Shown: in pieces, positions 1-9,378 of the stretch
Numbering within the stretch: position 1 is the stretch's first letter
Layout: every line of letters starts with the position of its first letter
Assembly (NCBI GenBank): GCA_903847945.1
Contig: CAINEY010000012.1
Location: forward strand, 1-51,324
DNA from: an uncultured bacterium
GTDB lineage: Bacteria; Bacillota_I; Bacilli_A; Erysipelotrichales; Erysipelotrichaceae
DNA length: 51,324 nucleotides
Reading direction: 5' to 3'
Program-made: the position numbers and the translations under genes
The notes under the pieces: model-generated
What the model was told of the DNA's origin: nothing
Seen by the model: the letters and a program-made list of their open reading frames with translations, nothing else
Databases searched by the model: none

Positions 1-34
1 AAAAGGTCATCAAGTAAAGTTGATGCATAAAACA
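1..34 (+). other. Possible 3' end of an upstream gene
   Basis: The first bases are followed by a terminator hairpin at 35-57, so a plus-strand gene probably ends here. Two forward frames stop before the hairpin (TAA at 15-17 and at 28-30); a third frame runs through it to TGA at 74-76. Nothing in these few codons identifies the product. Confidence 0.3.
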
Positions 35-57
35 GAAGATGGAGACATCTTCTTTTT
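35..57 (+). terminator. Intrinsic terminator upstream of pgcA
   Basis: A perfect 7-bp stem (GAAGATG at 35-41, CATCTTC at 46-52) with a GAGA loop is followed by five T. It lies 15 bases before the mutase start and isolates that gene from whatever lies upstream. Confidence 0.75.
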
Positions 58-72
58 ATTATCGGAGGAACC

Positions 73-1758
73 ATGAACCCACGTTTAGCCCATTGGAAAG
101 CTTTTAAAGATCTGGATCCCACGCTGAAGGCTCAGTTGGAATCCGCTTCAGACCAAGAACTGCAGGATGCGTTCTATACCGATCTCGAGTTTGGAACTGC
201 CGGCATGCGCGGTCTTTTAGGAGCCGGTCCCAATCGTTTGAACCGTTACACCATTCGCAAAGCCAACCTGGCTTTTGCGCGATACCTCGTCAAGCACACG
301 GATGCGGTCAAGCAAGGCGTCGCTATCGCCTACGACAACCGCCACATGTCCAAGGAATTCGCCGTAGAATCGGCGAATGTACTCGCCATGCACAATATCC
401 CGGCGTATGTGTTTACGTCATTGCGCCCGACACCGGAGTTGTCCTTTGCGGTCCGCTATTTGAAGTGTGCCGGCGGAATCGTCATTACCGCTTCCCACAA
501 CCCCAAGGAATACAACGGGTATAAAGTCTACGATGAAGAAGGCTGTCAGCTGATTCCTGAACTCATCGATCAAGTCATCACCGAAATCAAAGCGATTCCG
601 GATGAGTTGGCCATCACTGTTGCCTTGACACCAACCCAAGAAAAACTGATCCATTGGATCGATCTAGAAGTCGATGAACCTTACCTCAAAGCCGTCTTAG
701 GGATCCAGCTCCGTCCCAATCAAGACAAATCCAAGGTTTCTTTCGTCTTCTCACCCCAACACGGGACCGCGAATCTGCCGGTGCGCGACAGTTTGGGCCG
801 TGCCGGATATCACGTTATCCCGGTCTTATCGCAATGCGATCCCGATCCGGACTTCTCCAACACGAAGACTCCGAATCCTGAAGAAAAAGCTGCGTATGAA
901 GCCGCTATCGCTTTGGCGAAAGAACACCAGGCCACGGCTGTCCTATCCACCGATCCCGATGCGGATCGCTTGGGGGTTGCGGTACGTCATCACGGCGACT
1001 ACGTTTTACTGACCGGCAATCAAACCGGGTCGATCCTCATCGAATACTGGCTCTCCACCAAACAATCCTTTGGCCAACTTCCGAAACACCCGGTGATCTT
1101 CAATACTGTGGTGACCTCGGACTTGGGCGAGAAAGTCGCGAAGGTCTACGGGGTGGAGACCGAAAAAACCCTGACAGGATTTAAGTTCATCGGAGATAAG
1201 ATCAAGACATATCAAGCCAACGGACAGAAACACTTTGTCTTTGGGTATGAAGAATCCTATGGGTACCTCTTTGAACCGTTTGTGCGCGATAAAGACGCCA
1301 TTCAGGCGTGCCTGATCCTGGCTGAAGCCATCACCTACTATGATTCGTTAGGCAAGACTCTGGTCGATGTGTTGAACGGGCTCTACGCGCGTCACGGCTT
1401 CCACCGGGAAGAACAGGTTTCCTTGACCCTGAAAGGGGAAGAAGGTAACCGACGCATCAAAGCCATCCTCAATCACTTCAGAACCTCGTCCATCGAAGCC
1501 TTCGCCGGCATCGGGGTCAAGGTCAAAGAGGATTACCTCACGTTGAAACGCAGTGAAGGCAAGTCCGTGAAGCCCTTGGATTTCCCGCCCTCGGATGTGA
1601 TCAAGTACTTCCTGGAAGACGGGTCCTGGATCGCCATTCGTCCTTCCGGAACCGAACCGAAGTGTAAATTCTATTTCTGTGTCGTCGCTGATTCCAAAGC
1701 TGCGGTGGATGCGAAATTTGAAGCGCTAAAAGCGGCTGTCGCCACCCACACCCAATAA
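73..1758 (+). CDS. pgcA: Phosphoglucomutase / phospho-sugar mutase (alpha-D-phosphohexomutase family)
   Basis: Interconverts glucose-1-phosphate and glucose-6-phosphate in the cytosol, joining glycogen breakdown and synthesis to glycolysis. The 561-residue length fits the PgcA/PGM2-like Firmicutes type. The phosphoserine loop is TASHNPKEYNG with Ser141; the metal loop is DPDADR with Asp294, 296 and 298; the sugar-binding loop GYEESYGY lies near residue 395; the C-terminal phosphate-binding motif RPSGTEPK is present. The start has a good Shine-Dalgarno (CGGAGGAACC). The next gene begins 15 bases after the stop, so pgcA and glgB are probably co-transcribed. Phosphomannomutase activity cannot be excluded from motifs alone, but the glycogen context favours glucose-1-phosphate. 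Confidence 0.93.
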   Translation: MNPRLAHWKAFKDLDPTLKAQLESASDQELQDAFYTDLEFGTAGMRGLLGAGPNRLNRYTIRKANLAFARYLVKHTDAVKQGVAIAYDNRHMSKEFAVESANVLAMHNIPAYVFTSLRPTPELSFAVRYLKCAGGIVITASHNPKEYNGYKVYDEEGCQLIPELIDQVITEIKAIPDELAITVALTPTQEKLIHWIDLEVDEPYLKAVLGIQLRPNQDKSKVSFVFSPQHGTANLPVRDSLGRAGYHVIPVLSQCDPDPDFSNTKTPNPEEKAAYEAAIALAKEHQATAVLSTDPDADRLGVAVRHHGDYVLLTGNQTGSILIEYWLSTKQSFGQLPKHPVIFNTVVTSDLGEKVAKVYGVETEKTLTGFKFIGDKIKTYQANGQKHFVFGYEESYGYLFEPFVRDKDAIQACLILAEAITYYDSLGKTLVDVLNGLYARHGFHREEQVSLTLKGEEGNRRIKAILNHFRTSSIEAFAGIGVKVKEDYLTLKRSEGKSVKPLDFPPSDVIKYFLEDGSWIAIRPSGTEPKCKFYFCVVADSKAAVDAKFEALKAAVATHTQ

Positions 1759-1773
1759 CGAGGGGGATTCACC

Positions 1774-3585
1774 ATGCGTGAACAGATCATCAAGCAGTTT
1801 CATGAAGGCCATTGTCTGGATGCCCACAAAGTCTATGGGGCTCATCTTGAGAAAGACGGGGTCCGTTTTACCGTCTACGCTCCCCACGCCCAACGCGTTC
1901 AAGTCGTCGGTTCGTTCAACGACTGGCAACCCATCGACCTGCATCGTCAGGATGACGGCACGTGGTCGATGTTGGTGAATGGCGTCAGTGAATGGAGCCT
2001 CTATAAACTCAAGATCCAAAAACGAGACGGGCATTGGATCGAAAAAGCCGACCCCTATGCCTTCGCCAGCGAAGTACGCCCCAAGGTGGCCAACCTGGTC
2101 GTCGACCTCAACGGATTCCCGTGGAGCGATAAGACGTGGGTCTCCAAACGCAACAAACGTTTCGATCAACCCGTCAACATTTATGAAGTCCATTTAGGTT
2201 CTTGGATGAAACGGGATGGTCAGTATTGGATGAACTACGAAGAGCTCGTCCATCATCTGATCCCCTACGTCAAAGACATGGGCTACACGCACATCGAGTT
2301 GATGCCGTTGATCGAGCATCCCTTTGACGGTAGTTGGGGTTATCAGGCGCACGGTTATTTCAGTTTGACGTCCCGTTACGGAACACCGAAGCAGTTCATG
2401 CATTTTGTGAACCAGTGCCATCAAAACAACATCGGAGTCATCCTCGACTTCGTACCGGTGCACTTCGTCAAAGATGATTTCGGATTACGTTACTTCGATG
2501 GGGAAGCCTTGTATGAGTACCCCCAACCCAAAGATGCGGAAAGCCAATGGGATACAATGAACTTTGACCTGTGGAAGGAAGAAGTGCGTTCGTTCCTCAT
2601 GTCCTCGGCTTCCTTCTGGATGGAAGTCTACCACATCGATGGATTACGTGTGGACGCGGTCTCCAACATCATCTACTGGCACGGCAACAAACAAAACGGA
2701 TCCAATGATGGAGCCCTGGCCTTTATCCGCCGCATGAACTACTACCTCAATGTCCGTCATCCGGGCGTCATGATGATTGCCGAAGATTCCTCGGACTTCC
2801 CCAAAGTCACCCATCCCACCACGGAGATGGGCTTGGGCTTTGACTACAAATGGGATATGGGCTGGATGAACGATACCCTCAAGTATTACGCCATGGATCC
2901 CATCTATCGCCAGTTCCACCATCACCAACTGACCTTCTCGATGGCGTACTTCTACTCCGAGAACTTTATCCTGCCGCTCTCGCACGATGAAGTCGTTCAC
3001 GGGAAGGGCACCATCATCAATAAAATGTGGGGCGATTACTCTCAGAAGTTTGCGCAGGCGCGCAACTTATACCTGTACATGCTGTCGCATCCCGGCAAGA
3101 AACTGAACTTCATGGGCAATGAACTCGCTCAGTTTAAAGAGTTCGATGAGAAAGTTGAACTGGACTGGTTCTTATTGGGCTATGAATCGCACCACAAGTT
3201 CCACCGTTACATGCGTGATCTCAACCACATCTATTACTACCACAGCTGTTTGAGTTCCAAAGACTATCACACCAAGGGCTTCAAGTGGCTGGATGCGGAC
3301 AATGCGGCTCAAAGCATTTACACCTACTACCGTGAAGATGAGCACGCCTGCATCGTGGTCGTCCTCAACATGACTCCCAACAGTTTCGAACACTTCCGTT
3401 TAGGGGTTCCCTATCCGGGTCTGTATACCGAAATCATCAACAGCGAGAAAGACATCTATCACGGGTGCAACATGTGCAATTTCTTCCCCTTGACCACGGA
3501 AGAGTACCCCTCGCACGGTCATAATCAATCCATCAACTTGCGGATTGCCCCGTTTGCGGGGATTATGTTTGAACTTCGCCGATAA
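1774..3585 (+). CDS. glgB: 1,4-alpha-glucan branching enzyme (GH13)
   Basis: Cuts an alpha-1,4 chain and reattaches it by an alpha-1,6 bond during glycogen synthesis. An N-terminal CBM48-type domain (about residues 25-110, with GSFNDWQ) precedes the GH13 barrel. Catalytic residues are visible: nucleophile Asp294 in DGLRVDAVSN, acid/base Glu337 in IAEDSS, and Asp405 in LSHDEVVHGKG, the last being a branching-enzyme signature. At 603 residues it is the short form, lacking the extra N-terminal domain of enterobacterial GlgB. The Shine-Dalgarno is GAGGGGG. It follows pgcA by 15 bases and precedes glgP by 92 bases, where a new promoter and operator are found. Confidence 0.95.
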   Translation: MREQIIKQFHEGHCLDAHKVYGAHLEKDGVRFTVYAPHAQRVQVVGSFNDWQPIDLHRQDDGTWSMLVNGVSEWSLYKLKIQKRDGHWIEKADPYAFASEVRPKVANLVVDLNGFPWSDKTWVSKRNKRFDQPVNIYEVHLGSWMKRDGQYWMNYEELVHHLIPYVKDMGYTHIELMPLIEHPFDGSWGYQAHGYFSLTSRYGTPKQFMHFVNQCHQNNIGVILDFVPVHFVKDDFGLRYFDGEALYEYPQPKDAESQWDTMNFDLWKEEVRSFLMSSASFWMEVYHIDGLRVDAVSNIIYWHGNKQNGSNDGALAFIRRMNYYLNVRHPGVMMIAEDSSDFPKVTHPTTEMGLGFDYKWDMGWMNDTLKYYAMDPIYRQFHHHQLTFSMAYFYSENFILPLSHDEVVHGKGTIINKMWGDYSQKFAQARNLYLYMLSHPGKKLNFMGNELAQFKEFDEKVELDWFLLGYESHHKFHRYMRDLNHIYYYHSCLSSKDYHTKGFKWLDADNAAQSIYTYYREDEHACIVVVLNMTPNSFEHFRLGVPYPGLYTEIINSEKDIYHGCNMCNFFPLTTEEYPSHGHNQSINLRIAPFAGIMFELRR

Positions 3586-3593
3586 TTTGTTCA

Positions 3594-3609
3594 ACGTAAA
3601 CGGTTTCAT
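3594..3609 (+). promoter_or_regulatory. cre/LacI-type operator-like site before glgP
   Basis: ACGTAAACGGTTTCAT matches 15 of 16 positions of the CcpA consensus WTGNAARCGNWWWCAW. It lies just after the glgB stop and 69 bases before the glgP start. A probable -10 box (TAAAAT, 3646-3651) follows, although no good -35 is visible. This is the best match to the motif in the window. Confidence 0.5.
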
Positions 3610-3677
3610 TCCTTTCATTTCACGCTGAAGGCTGCACAACTGTGATAAAATAGTCCCGTGCCTTCAGGAGGACGCTT

Positions 3678-6080
3678 ATGTTTAAAGACAAGTTTGAATT
3701 TAAACGCGATTTTACACAGCGTGTGATTGAGAACTACGGACGATCTGTAGCCGAATCACATCGCACGGAACGTTATATGGTGCTTGGGGAGATGGTGCGT
3801 GATTATGCCTCCATCCACTGGAAACACACCAAAGAAGAAGTGGCTCAGCTTCAAGCCAAACAAATGGTTTACTTTTCGATGGAATTCCTCATCGGGCGTT
3901 TACTTACCAACAACCTCATGAACTTGGGGATTTATGACGTGGTCAAAGACGGTTTGTCGGATCTGGGCATCGATCTCAATGAACTCGAAGACATGGAGTC
4001 GGATGCAGGACTCGGCAACGGCGGTTTAGGCCGCTTGGCCGCTTGTTTCATGGATTCCTTAGCGTCCATGAGTTTACCCGGACACGGTAACTGCATCCGT
4101 TACGAGTATGGCCTCTTCAAACAGAAGATCGTCGATGGGTATCAGGTTGAAACCCCGGACCAGTGGTTGCGTTTAGGCAACGTCTGGGAAGTACGCAAAC
4201 CCAAACACGCCGTTGAGGTCAAGTTTTGGGGACGTATCGAAATGCAGAAAGGCGCCGGTGTCGAGATCATCTTCAACCATGTCGATGCGGAAAGCGTGAT
4301 GGCTGTTCCCTATGACATGCCGATCGTTGGACATGGCACCGATACCACCAACACCCTGCGTTTGTGGTCCGCGGAAGCCAGCGAAAATCTGCCAGCCAAC
4401 AAGGATTTCCGTCAGTACATCACCGAAGTGCGCGAGATCTGTCAGAACGTCTACCCGGATGATTCCACCGAACACGGCCGTTTCCTGCGCTTAAAACAAC
4501 AATATTTCTTTATTTGTGCCGGCATCAAATCCAACATCAAGGCTCACCTGCGTGTGTACCCGACCTTGGATAACTTGGCCGATAAAGTGGTTTTCCAACT
4601 CAATGACACCCATCCGATCCTGGCCATTCCGGAATTGATGCGCGTGCTCATGGATGAGTACCATTACACCTGGGATGAAGCCTGGGTGATCGTCAGCAAG
4701 GCCTTTGCCTACACCAATCACACCGTCATGGCGGAAGCGCTGGAGAAATGGCCGTTGGAGATGATCCAACGCCTGTTGCCGCGCATCCACATGATCATCG
4801 AAGAAATCAACCGCCGCTTCCTGGAATCCGTACGTCGTCAATACCCGCAGGATGTGGATCTGGCCAACCGTGTTTCCATCATCCGTGACGGGATGGTCCA
4901 TATGGCCAATCTGGGCATCGTATGTGCCTTCTCCGTCAATGGAGTTGCGGCCCTTCACACTGAGATCCTCATCAAGGATGTCTTCAAGGACTTCTACTTA
5001 CTCTTCCCGGAAAAGTTCAACAACAAGACCAACGGAATCACCCATCGCCGTTGGTTGGTGTACTCCAACCCGCAACTCAAAGCCCTTCTCGATCAAACCA
5101 TCGGGGAAGACTATGTCTATGAACCGGAACACCTGATCAAACTGATGGATCACATCAACGACAAGAAGCTTCAAAAAGCGTTCTTGGAGGTCAAGGCTCA
5201 ACGGAAAGCCATCCTGGCCAAGCACATCGAAAAGACCGTCGGGATCAAAGTCGATGTCAACTCGATCTTTGACGTGCAAGCCAAGCGCCTTCACGCCTAC
5301 AAGCGTCAATTGTTGAATGTCTTGCACATCATTTACCTGATCCAACAGATCCGCAAGAATCCCAACTTTACGATGACACCGCGCACGTTCATCTTTGCGG
5401 CTAAAGCAGCTCCGGCTTATCACTTCGCCAAGAAGATCATCAAACTCATCCACAGCGTCGGTGCGGTCGCCAACAACGATCCGCAGATCTCCAAGTTCAT
5501 CAAAGTCGTGTTCTTGCCCAACTACAACGTCTCCACCGCCGAGATTCTGATGAATGCCGCGGATGTCTCTGAACAGATCTCCACAGCGGGTAAAGAAGCC
5601 TCCGGAACCGGCAACATGAAGTTCATGATGAACGGAGCCTTGACCTTGGGAACCTTGGATGGCGCCAATGTGGAAATCCACGAACGCGTCGGCTCTGACT
5701 ACGATGTGATCTTCGGGATGAAGGTCGAGGATATCGCTGCCCTCAAACAAAAAGGTTACAACGTGTGGGATGTCTATTCCGCCAATCCGCAACTCAAGGC
5801 CGTTATCGATGCCTTGATCGACGGATCCTTCAGTGAGAACCGCGACGAGTTCAAGATGATCTACGATGAACTTATGTTCCGTAATGACGAGTACTTCCTG
5901 TTGGCCGACTTCAACGCGTACGTCGAAGCCCAAAAAGAAGTGGAACGTCGCTATGCGGATAAAACCTACTGGGCCAAGATGTGCCTGGTCAACATTGCCC
6001 AATCCGGCTTCTTCTCCTCCGATCGAACGATCGGGCAGTATGCCGAAGAGATTTGGCACATCAAAGCGCTTAACGACTAA
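3678..6080 (+). CDS. glgP: Glycogen/maltodextrin phosphorylase (GT35)
   Basis: Releases glucose-1-phosphate from non-reducing ends of glycogen or maltodextrin, using pyridoxal phosphate. The PLP-binding lysine is Lys648 in ASGTGNMKFMMNG, and the N-terminal motif GLGNGGLGRLAACF (about residue 112) is typical of the family. The 800-residue length is normal. The Shine-Dalgarno is strong (AGGAGG). An operator-like site and a -10 box lie in the gap before it, so it may be transcribed separately from glgB. No malP or malQ is seen in the window, so this enzyme probably handles imported maltodextrin as well as stored glycogen; that is inference. Confidence 0.96.
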   Translation: MFKDKFEFKRDFTQRVIENYGRSVAESHRTERYMVLGEMVRDYASIHWKHTKEEVAQLQAKQMVYFSMEFLIGRLLTNNLMNLGIYDVVKDGLSDLGIDLNELEDMESDAGLGNGGLGRLAACFMDSLASMSLPGHGNCIRYEYGLFKQKIVDGYQVETPDQWLRLGNVWEVRKPKHAVEVKFWGRIEMQKGAGVEIIFNHVDAESVMAVPYDMPIVGHGTDTTNTLRLWSAEASENLPANKDFRQYITEVREICQNVYPDDSTEHGRFLRLKQQYFFICAGIKSNIKAHLRVYPTLDNLADKVVFQLNDTHPILAIPELMRVLMDEYHYTWDEAWVIVSKAFAYTNHTVMAEALEKWPLEMIQRLLPRIHMIIEEINRRFLESVRRQYPQDVDLANRVSIIRDGMVHMANLGIVCAFSVNGVAALHTEILIKDVFKDFYLLFPEKFNNKTNGITHRRWLVYSNPQLKALLDQTIGEDYVYEPEHLIKLMDHINDKKLQKAFLEVKAQRKAILAKHIEKTVGIKVDVNSIFDVQAKRLHAYKRQLLNVLHIIYLIQQIRKNPNFTMTPRTFIFAAKAAPAYHFAKKIIKLIHSVGAVANNDPQISKFIKVVFLPNYNVSTAEILMNAADVSEQISTAGKEASGTGNMKFMMNGALTLGTLDGANVEIHERVGSDYDVIFGMKVEDIAALKQKGYNVWDVYSANPQLKAVIDALIDGSFSENRDEFKMIYDELMFRNDEYFLLADFNAYVEAQKEVERRYADKTYWAKMCLVNIAQSGFFSSDRTIGQYAEEIWHIKALND

Positions 6081-6106
6081 GAAACAGCGAATGCTGTTTC
6101 TTTCTT
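6081..6106 (+). terminator. Terminator-like hairpin after glgP
   Basis: An 8-bp perfect stem (GAAACAGC at 6081-6088, GCTGTTTC at 6093-6100) with a GAAT loop is followed by TTTCTT. It begins directly after the glgP stop and ends four bases before the next start codon, leaving no room for a Shine-Dalgarno. Confidence 0.7.
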
Positions 6107-6110
6107 AACC

Positions 6111-7241
6111 ATGAAAAAATCAACGATAGGGTGGTTGTTGGGACTCCAACTCATCACCAGCATCTCCATGGCCATGGTCTTCTCCCTGGCTCCCGCCGTG
6201 ACCGCACGCTACGGGATTGATCCGGCGTATGCCACTTACCTCAACCTTGGCTTTGTCGGGGCAGGTTTACTGTCTCCGCTCTTTGGAGTCTGGGCCGATC
6301 ATCAAGGCACCAAGAAGGTCCTTCTTTTGGGCCTCTTTTGGTTTTCGTTGAGTCATATGTTTACCGGATATGCCCCAACCGCCATGACCTACGTCGTAGG
6401 ACGCATGTCCATCGGTTTGGGTTACTATGCGGTTTATGGGCTCATCGTCTCTTACCTCTCAAAAAGTGTTGACCATACCCACATGGGTAGCGTCTCAGCC
6501 GGCCTTAAGCTGGCCTTTGCGTTAGGGGTGACGATCGCCCCGATCCTCAGTGGACTGATGGTCGAATGGATCGGCTTTGAAGGCTTGTATGTGAGTTTGG
6601 GTGGGGTTTCCCTGATCATCGGACTCAACCTGTTATCCGCTCCCAACAGCGGACATGATCCCGAAGAACGCTTCTCCTGGGATCAGTTGCGATCTTTGTT
6701 GAAAGATCCGGCCGTTCGACGTTACCTCCTCTTAGCGCTGGGGGTTGGTTTACCCGGGGTCTCCTTCTTCAATTACTTCAGCGTGTTCTTGGCCCAATCC
6801 GGGTATACGCAGATTGCCATCTCCAATGCCTACACCTGGGCTGGACTCGGTGCGATCATGTCGGCTTTTGTGATCCTGTGGATGAGTCAGCGATGGGGAA
6901 TGACCCGGCTCTTGTCGATCTCCCTCTTAGCCAGCGCTCTGGTAATCTTACCCATGTTAAGTCTTAATCCGGGGTGGATCATCGCTTTATCGATACTCTT
7001 CAGTCTGGCCTATGATACAACCGTTGGATTGGCCTTTCCGGTTTTGGCGATGCGCTTTCGCAAAGCCAGCGGGAGTGTCATTATGCTGATGACGTTGATC
7101 AATGCCGTCTACGGCTTGATCATCAACCTGAGCGGGCCATTCCTATACCAAGCCTTTGGGTTTAGAGTGCTCTTGGGTTTGGCCTGCTTTGGGGCCGTGA
7201 GTGGCTGGCTGGCGTTGCGTCAAGCCGTAAAAGGAGTATAA
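6111..7241 (+). CDS. MFS transporter
   Basis: Polytopic membrane protein of 376 residues with about 12 hydrophobic segments. The MFS loop motif A appears between TM2 and TM3 as GVWADHQGTKK (about residues 59-69). The substrate is unknown; its place between glycogen phosphorylase and pullulanase suggests a sugar, or export of a sugar by-product, but this is only context. The chosen ATG lies four bases after a terminator-like tail and has no Shine-Dalgarno; it gives a normal TM1, and the next in-frame ATG codons fall inside TM1. The last codons contain the AAGGAG that serves the next gene. Confidence 0.85.
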   Translation: MKKSTIGWLLGLQLITSISMAMVFSLAPAVTARYGIDPAYATYLNLGFVGAGLLSPLFGVWADHQGTKKVLLLGLFWFSLSHMFTGYAPTAMTYVVGRMSIGLGYYAVYGLIVSYLSKSVDHTHMGSVSAGLKLAFALGVTIAPILSGLMVEWIGFEGLYVSLGGVSLIIGLNLLSAPNSGHDPEERFSWDQLRSLLKDPAVRRYLLLALGVGLPGVSFFNYFSVFLAQSGYTQIAISNAYTWAGLGAIMSAFVILWMSQRWGMTRLLSISLLASALVILPMLSLNPGWIIALSILFSLAYDTTVGLAFPVLAMRFRKASGSVIMLMTLINAVYGLIINLSGPFLYQAFGFRVLLGLACFGAVSGWLALRQAVKGV

Positions 7242-7248
7242 TAAACGC

Positions 7249-9378
7249 GTGAGAAAAACCGTACGCTTTGAAGCCCATTTGGATGACTATAACCTGATTA
7301 CGATTTACTTAAGTCGCTTGTTTTATAACGGAAAAAGCGACCTGTTTTATGTGAAAAAACCGGACGGGACCCTCAGCAAGTGCCAGATCCTCAGTTATGA
7401 ACTCTCTTCCGGCGATTACGCCAAATACATCATCTCCACCACCGAAAAGATCCAGATCGGTCAATCCTATGAGATCGTGGAAGAACACAGCTTACGGGTT
7501 CCTTTACAATATAGCCTGATCACCAAAACCGAACGTTTCGATCAGGAATTCTATTACGACGGCGATGATTTGGGCTGCCATCCGGGGCCTCATCACACTG
7601 ACTTTGCGTTGTGGGCACCGACAGCCACCCGCGTGATCTTGGAGATCTTGGGCCAAGAAGCCCGGGTCCATGAAGCCAAGCGCACCGCCAATGGCGTGTG
7701 GCGCGTGCGTCTAGCGGGAAACCTGCACGGACAGCGTTACTTGTATCATGTGCAAGTCAACGGATCCTGGACGACCTCGACCGATCCCATCGCCCGCAGT
7801 TCCACCGCCAACAACACCGCCAGTGTTGTCATCGACTACACCAAAGTCAGTGTCGAAAACTTCAGACACTGTTTAGCGCCTTTGACCCGTCCGACCGATG
7901 CGATCCTCTACGAACTCAGTGTGCGTGATTTTACCGCGCAAGCCGAATCCGGTGTCACCCATCGCAGTAAGTTTCTCGGCTTGACCGAATCGCACACGAC
8001 CACGCCCAGTGGCATCAGTACCGGACTCGATCACATCGTGGAACTTGGGGTCACGCATGTCCAACTCATGCCGATCTATGACTTCGCCACGGTCGATGAA
8101 GACAATCCCAACGCTTTCTACAACTGGGGCTATGATCCCCTTCAATACAATGTCCCGGAAGGTTCTTACGCCACCGATCCGTCGGATCCGGTCTTACGGG
8201 TCAAAGAAGCTCGTCAGATGATTCAGGCTTTCCATCAGAAAGGCTTACGGGTCATCATGGATGTGGTGTATAACCATGTCTACGACATGTATACCAACGC
8301 TTTCGAAAAGGTCGTTCCCTATTACTACTTCCGTCGTTCCGCTACCGGAGCGCTTTCGAATGGATCGTTCTGCAACAACGACATCGATTCGAACCGTTTG
8401 ATGGTTCGCAAGTTCATCCTGGATTCCTGTAAGTGCTGGATGGAAGCCTACGATGTCGATGGGTTCCGCTTCGACCTGATGGGTGTCTTGGATATCGATA
8501 CGATGAATGCGATCGTGGCGCAATCCAAAGCCCTTAAACCGGACGCGATGATCTACGGGGAAGGCTGGAATATGCCCACCATCCTGCCGGAAGACCTCAA
8601 AGCCAACATGGGCAATCAAGCCAAGATGCCCCAGATCGCCCATTTCAACGACTTCTTCCGGGAACACGTCAAGGGGAAAACCAGTCACGATGAGATCGGG
8701 GTCAAAGGCTACTGTGCCGGGGATGTCAGTTACCTCGAAGCCATGAAGGCAGCCATGACCGGAACCTGTATCCCGGGTTTGGTCAAAGTCTTCGATCAAC
8801 CCACCCAAAGCGTCAACTACGTGGAATGTCACGACAACCACACCTCGTGGGATAAACTCAAAGAGTGTTGTAAAGAAGATACGCGTGATGTGCGGGTCAA
8901 GAAGCACAAGCTGATGATCGGCAGTGTCCTTTTAGCGCAAGGGATCCCGTTCTTGCATTCCGGCCAGGAATTCTGCCGCACCAAGAATGGTCAACACAAC
9001 TCCTACCGTTCTTCCGATTCGATCAATCAAGTCGATTGGTTGCGTAAAGAACGTCACATGGATGTGGTGCGTTACACCCAGGATCTGATTGCCCTGCGTA
9101 AACGCTTGCCCATGCTGCACATGACTTCCGCCTCGCAGATCGCTCAACGCGTCACGTTCCGCAACTTCGACGGGATGCTGATCGTACATTACGTGTGCGA
9201 AAAGAAAAGCCCCTATGCGGAGCTGTGGATCTACATCAATCCCACCAATCAGATCTACTACGAACGCTTTGAGGACTTCGTGGAGATCCTAGCCAATGAA
9301 GCCGGACTCCTCGACGGCGTGATCGCTCAAAACGTCACGATCAATCCCTACACGCTGGTCGTGTTCGGACGAAAATAA
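7249..9378 (+). CDS. pulA: Type I pullulanase (GH13_14)
   Basis: Hydrolyses alpha-1,6 branch bonds of limit dextrins or glycogen. The type I signature YNWGYDP is present near residue 290. Nucleophile Asp409 is in DGFRFDLMG, acid/base Glu438 in YGEGWN, and region IV is ECHDNHTSWDKL. An N-terminal beta domain (about residues 1-105) and a CBM48-like domain (about 115-190) precede the barrel. There is no signal peptide, so it is cytosolic and acts on stored glycogen or imported branched dextrin. The start is GTG with AAGGAG at 7231-7236 inside the end of the MFS gene, so the two are coupled. The stop directly abuts the convergent sortase gene, with no terminator between them. Confidence 0.94.
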   Translation: MRKTVRFEAHLDDYNLITIYLSRLFYNGKSDLFYVKKPDGTLSKCQILSYELSSGDYAKYIISTTEKIQIGQSYEIVEEHSLRVPLQYSLITKTERFDQEFYYDGDDLGCHPGPHHTDFALWAPTATRVILEILGQEARVHEAKRTANGVWRVRLAGNLHGQRYLYHVQVNGSWTTSTDPIARSSTANNTASVVIDYTKVSVENFRHCLAPLTRPTDAILYELSVRDFTAQAESGVTHRSKFLGLTESHTTTPSGISTGLDHIVELGVTHVQLMPIYDFATVDEDNPNAFYNWGYDPLQYNVPEGSYATDPSDPVLRVKEARQMIQAFHQKGLRVIMDVVYNHVYDMYTNAFEKVVPYYYFRRSATGALSNGSFCNNDIDSNRLMVRKFILDSCKCWMEAYDVDGFRFDLMGVLDIDTMNAIVAQSKALKPDAMIYGEGWNMPTILPEDLKANMGNQAKMPQIAHFNDFFREHVKGKTSHDEIGVKGYCAGDVSYLEAMKAAMTGTCIPGLVKVFDQPTQSVNYVECHDNHTSWDKLKECCKEDTRDVRVKKHKLMIGSVLLAQGIPFLHSGQEFCRTKNGQHNSYRSSDSINQVDWLRKERHMDVVRYTQDLIALRKRLPMLHMTSASQIAQRVTFRNFDGMLIVHYVCEKKSPYAELWIYINPTNQIYYERFEDFVEILANEAGLLDGVIAQNVTINPYTLVVFGRK

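Noticed and set aside
4998-6059. Long open frame opposite glgP (353 codons, minus strand)
   Set aside because: It lies fully antisense to a clear phosphorylase gene and has no recognisable motif. Codon bias of the real gene makes such antisense frames long; similar ones lie opposite malE, msmX and the neopullulanase gene.
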